Origin: Cavia porcellus | Taxonomy: Eukaryota > Chordata > Mammalia > Rodentia > Caviidae | Direction: 5' to 3' | Assembly (NCBI RefSeq): GCF_034190915.1 | Contig: NW_026947491.1 | Coordinates: forward strand, 22,136,101 to 22,200,100 | Length of the DNA stretch: 64,000 bases | Shown: positions 61,849-64,000 of the stretch, piece by piece | Layout of the letters: the number at the start of each line of letters is the position of its first letter | Position numbering within the stretch: the first letter of the stretch is position 1 | Position numbers and translations under genes: made by a program | The notes under the pieces: generated by a model | Told to the model about the DNA's origin: nothing | The model's input: only the letters and a program-made list of their open reading frames with translations | Database searches by the model: none

Positions 61849-62481
61849 TGGTAATATAGGAGAGTGGAACTCCCAACCTACTAAATGCCTGGTAAGAGCT
61901 TTTGTTCTTTAAAGTTGAAGAATAGTTTTAGGAGTAAAAGAGGTTAAGAGAGAGGTTATATTGAGAGAAAGCTTCTGTCTGAGGAGACACAAGGGGTCCC
62001 AAGTGGGTTGCCAAAACCTCTTCTTTTCTAGGAACATTTATAAAACAAAACCATGGATAAGATGGGTCCAAGGTGGGGAAAAATGGAAACTCACAAGGCA
62101 GGGGACATGAAGTAGGACAGAACTATGGTCAGCCAAGAAGATTATGAGTGTAATTACTCAAGTAAAATTTATTAAACAGGGAACAAATTGGAAAATAAGT
62201 CACATAACAAGCAGACATACTTAAACAGCAGTGACTCTTCTGGTAGGGAGTTGGGATGGTGACTCCTGGCTTCCTCAATATGATCTATATCTATTTAGAA
62301 ATCAATCCTTAGATTGTGAGTGTATTTATTTGATCTTTTGTCTTTAGACCTGGCCTACAGCTAGAAGTGTCTGTCTTTTCCAAGGTTTCAAGATATTTGG
62401 TCTTCTGCATTGGCTCCTTTGAGGGCCTAGACCTGTCTGACAACCTGTAATATTTCTGTCTAACTCAGTTAACTGTTAACA
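61849..62481 (-). mobile_element. 3' LTR of an endogenous retrovirus
   Basis: Reverse complement of the solo LTR at 59191-59913, with TGTTAAC at its start (62481) and a TG on the + strand at 61849-61850. It contains a poly(A) region and the conserved ACCTTGGACCCATCT stretch. It is directly followed on the right by a polypurine tract, so it is the 3' LTR of a - strand provirus. It interrupts arm C near where exon 1 would be. Confidence 0.8.
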
Positions 62482-62495
62482 ATTCCCCCTCTGAA
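62482..62495 (-). promoter_or_regulatory. Polypurine tract of the retrovirus
   Basis: On the - strand AGAGGGGGAAT immediately precedes the LTR, as needed for plus-strand DNA priming. Confidence 0.75.
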
Positions 62496-64000
62496 GAAGT
62501 AATCTGAACTGCCATGAGAGAATAATGAGTGATAACCAATCTGGTTTCTTCGGGCTGAAGGGGGTTGTAGTTGTTGACCAGCAGTCAGGAATACTCTGCC
62601 GAGGGTCTATCTAAAGGCCCTCAATAGACATTCAGGCATTTTCATCTTGGTACAGCTTTAAGTCTGGAGGAGACAAAGTCAAAGTGACAATTAAGTATGT
62701 ATGAGCCAAGTAATAGAATCAACAGGGTAAATTTTTTAAAAAAAGAATCAACAGGGTGATTATGAGTATAGTTAACAAAGATTTCTACCCAGAGGAACTA
62801 GTAATGGTTTCCCACAAGATGGATAAAGATAAGATCCAGGTGATTTTACAGTCTGACATATTATTGATTGTCATTTAATATTTTGATCAGCTATTGAGAT
62901 ATTAGCAGAAGGATCAAGAATATACACACAACATTTAGGTTTTGCAATATAAGTATATCCTATGTTGTTAGAGTGTCTAATGCTATCCAGTTTTGGAGGA
63001 TGGCCTGTCTCATTAATTTTACTTTTTTACTTAAGAGAGAGAAACCAGCTGCAGTATTATTTAAGGCCCATTGAGTATAGTTAATTAAGGTCTTGATATG
63101 TGTCATATAAGTTTTTCTCTGGAAACGATCTGGTAGATCCTAGGAATCTAAAAGAAATTTAGCAGATTTGTTACTGGTTTTACCTATTTGATGCCTTGGG
63201 ATTTGGTACCCTATAGGCAAGAACAAATGTTAATCAAAGCACTGTATAATTAAATGTATATACAAAGGCATATATAATCAAAGCATGAATATTAGAGCTG
63301 AGAGGTAAGTTTAGAAACTTTCTAAAGGATAGCAATTAGAACCCATTGACTCTTAGGTCCCTTTACTGATAGAGTCTGGCATTTTGTCATAAATCCCTCT
63401 AGCTTCAGTTATAATTATCTCAATTTTTGATAATATATGAGAACAAGAATATATTAATTTGATCAATGAAAAACTTAAGTTTTTGTGCATGAACAACAAC
63501 ACATACTATATTTGTAACAACTAGTCTCTGCATCATTTTAGCTAGTTGGCTACTTAGCTGTATATTACAGCATTTAGACAGAATAAAATCTCACCAGGGT
63601 TGGAGAACAACACTCATAAAAATGATATACTGGTTAAAGAACAATGGGATCACTGGAAATCAGTGTTTTACTCATTATCATAAAGTCTGGTGAGTAAATG
63701 ATTCTGCAGTGTTTCAGCACTCTGAAACACATTTGCACAGTAAGTAAACAGAATGCTTTACTGTAGCATCTTCTTTAAGACTTCTATGTACTTACTATTT
63801 TGTAGAAGAATGTCTTAGGAAGTGTATTATTGTGTGAGTCATACTTGCAGAAATAAGAACTGCAGTCATTTCTCTGACCTTTAGCATGTGTCTGTGACCT
63901 CATTCCTGAAAATTTTGCTGAGATTCAACTATGTTCTGCCTTTTTTTGCTTTTCCTCAGGCTCATGTCCCTTGCCTCTTTCATCTGTCCTCTGACATCTG
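62496..64000 (-). pseudogene. Decayed retroviral internal region, env-like 3' end
   Basis: Between about 62850 and 63060 the - strand carries a short stretch resembling a retroviral transmembrane envelope ectodomain, including a Cys-Cys pair. It is broken by stops and no long open frame remains. The rest up to the window edge is not recognised by eye but should be upstream provirus. The 5' LTR lies outside the window. It is a non-coding relic. Confidence 0.5.

Noticed and set aside
62496..64000. Functional retroviral envelope gene
   Set aside because: Only short fragments with interrupting stops are visible. It is described as a relic and not reconstructed.

Overview
This window is a piece of mammalian, almost certainly rodent, genomic DNA. 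It is AT-rich and interspersed with SINEs and LINEs. The SINEs are tRNA-derived ID elements (many copies of a GGGGCTGGGGATTTAGCTCA-type head with an A-rich tail, several with clean target-site duplications) and 7SL-derived B1-like elements. I see no B2 elements, so a non-murid rodent (for example a castorimorph or sciurid) is the best guess. The species is not established.

The only host gene I can support is a KRAB C2H2 zinc-finger gene on the + strand. It runs from a CpG-containing promoter near 16.4-16.5 kb to a polyadenylation signal near 34.8 or 35.4 kb. Four exons join in frame: exon 1 ends in ATG|GT at 16651, KRAB-A is 30834-30960, KRAB-b is 31159-31219 and the finger exon is 32442-34530. 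Together they encode 759 residues with 17 intact fingers. Intron 1 is 14.2 kb.

The left half of the window is a large, diverged inverted duplication. Arm A (about 1163-13690) is the reverse complement of arm B (about 14560-31050) around a spacer of roughly 0.85 kb. Arm A therefore holds a head-to-head paralogue on the - strand: an exon 1 remnant near 11742 and a KRAB-A exon at 1251-1375. That copy looks dead, because its core promoter is missing and its KRAB exon has lost 2 bp. A third copy, arm C (about 52800-61848), lies in the same orientation as arm A and covers only intron-1 sequence before it runs into a retroviral LTR.

The right half is dominated by nested retrotransposons. An old L1 on the - strand is split by a near full-length L1 on the + strand (40881-51190) that has a tandem 159-bp promoter monomer. 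That L1 is itself interrupted by a 3.14-kb L1-like element on the - strand and by a short L1 3' end. The 3.14-kb element and a sister copy at 55011-58142 have the structure 5'UTR-ORF1-3'UTR with no ORF2 (half-L1 type). One ORF1 is fully open at 337 codons, the second has a single frameshift, and a third related ORF1 is open up to the left window edge. Several LTR elements decorate arms A and C: a solo LTR at 59191-59913, a 3' LTR with polypurine tract at 61849-62495 plus internal sequence to the window end, a 363-bp solo LTR with a 5-bp duplication, and a nested LTR pair at 9.8-11.2 kb.

All homology statements come from reading by eye. Percent identities, family names and species need alignment or database searches that I could not run.
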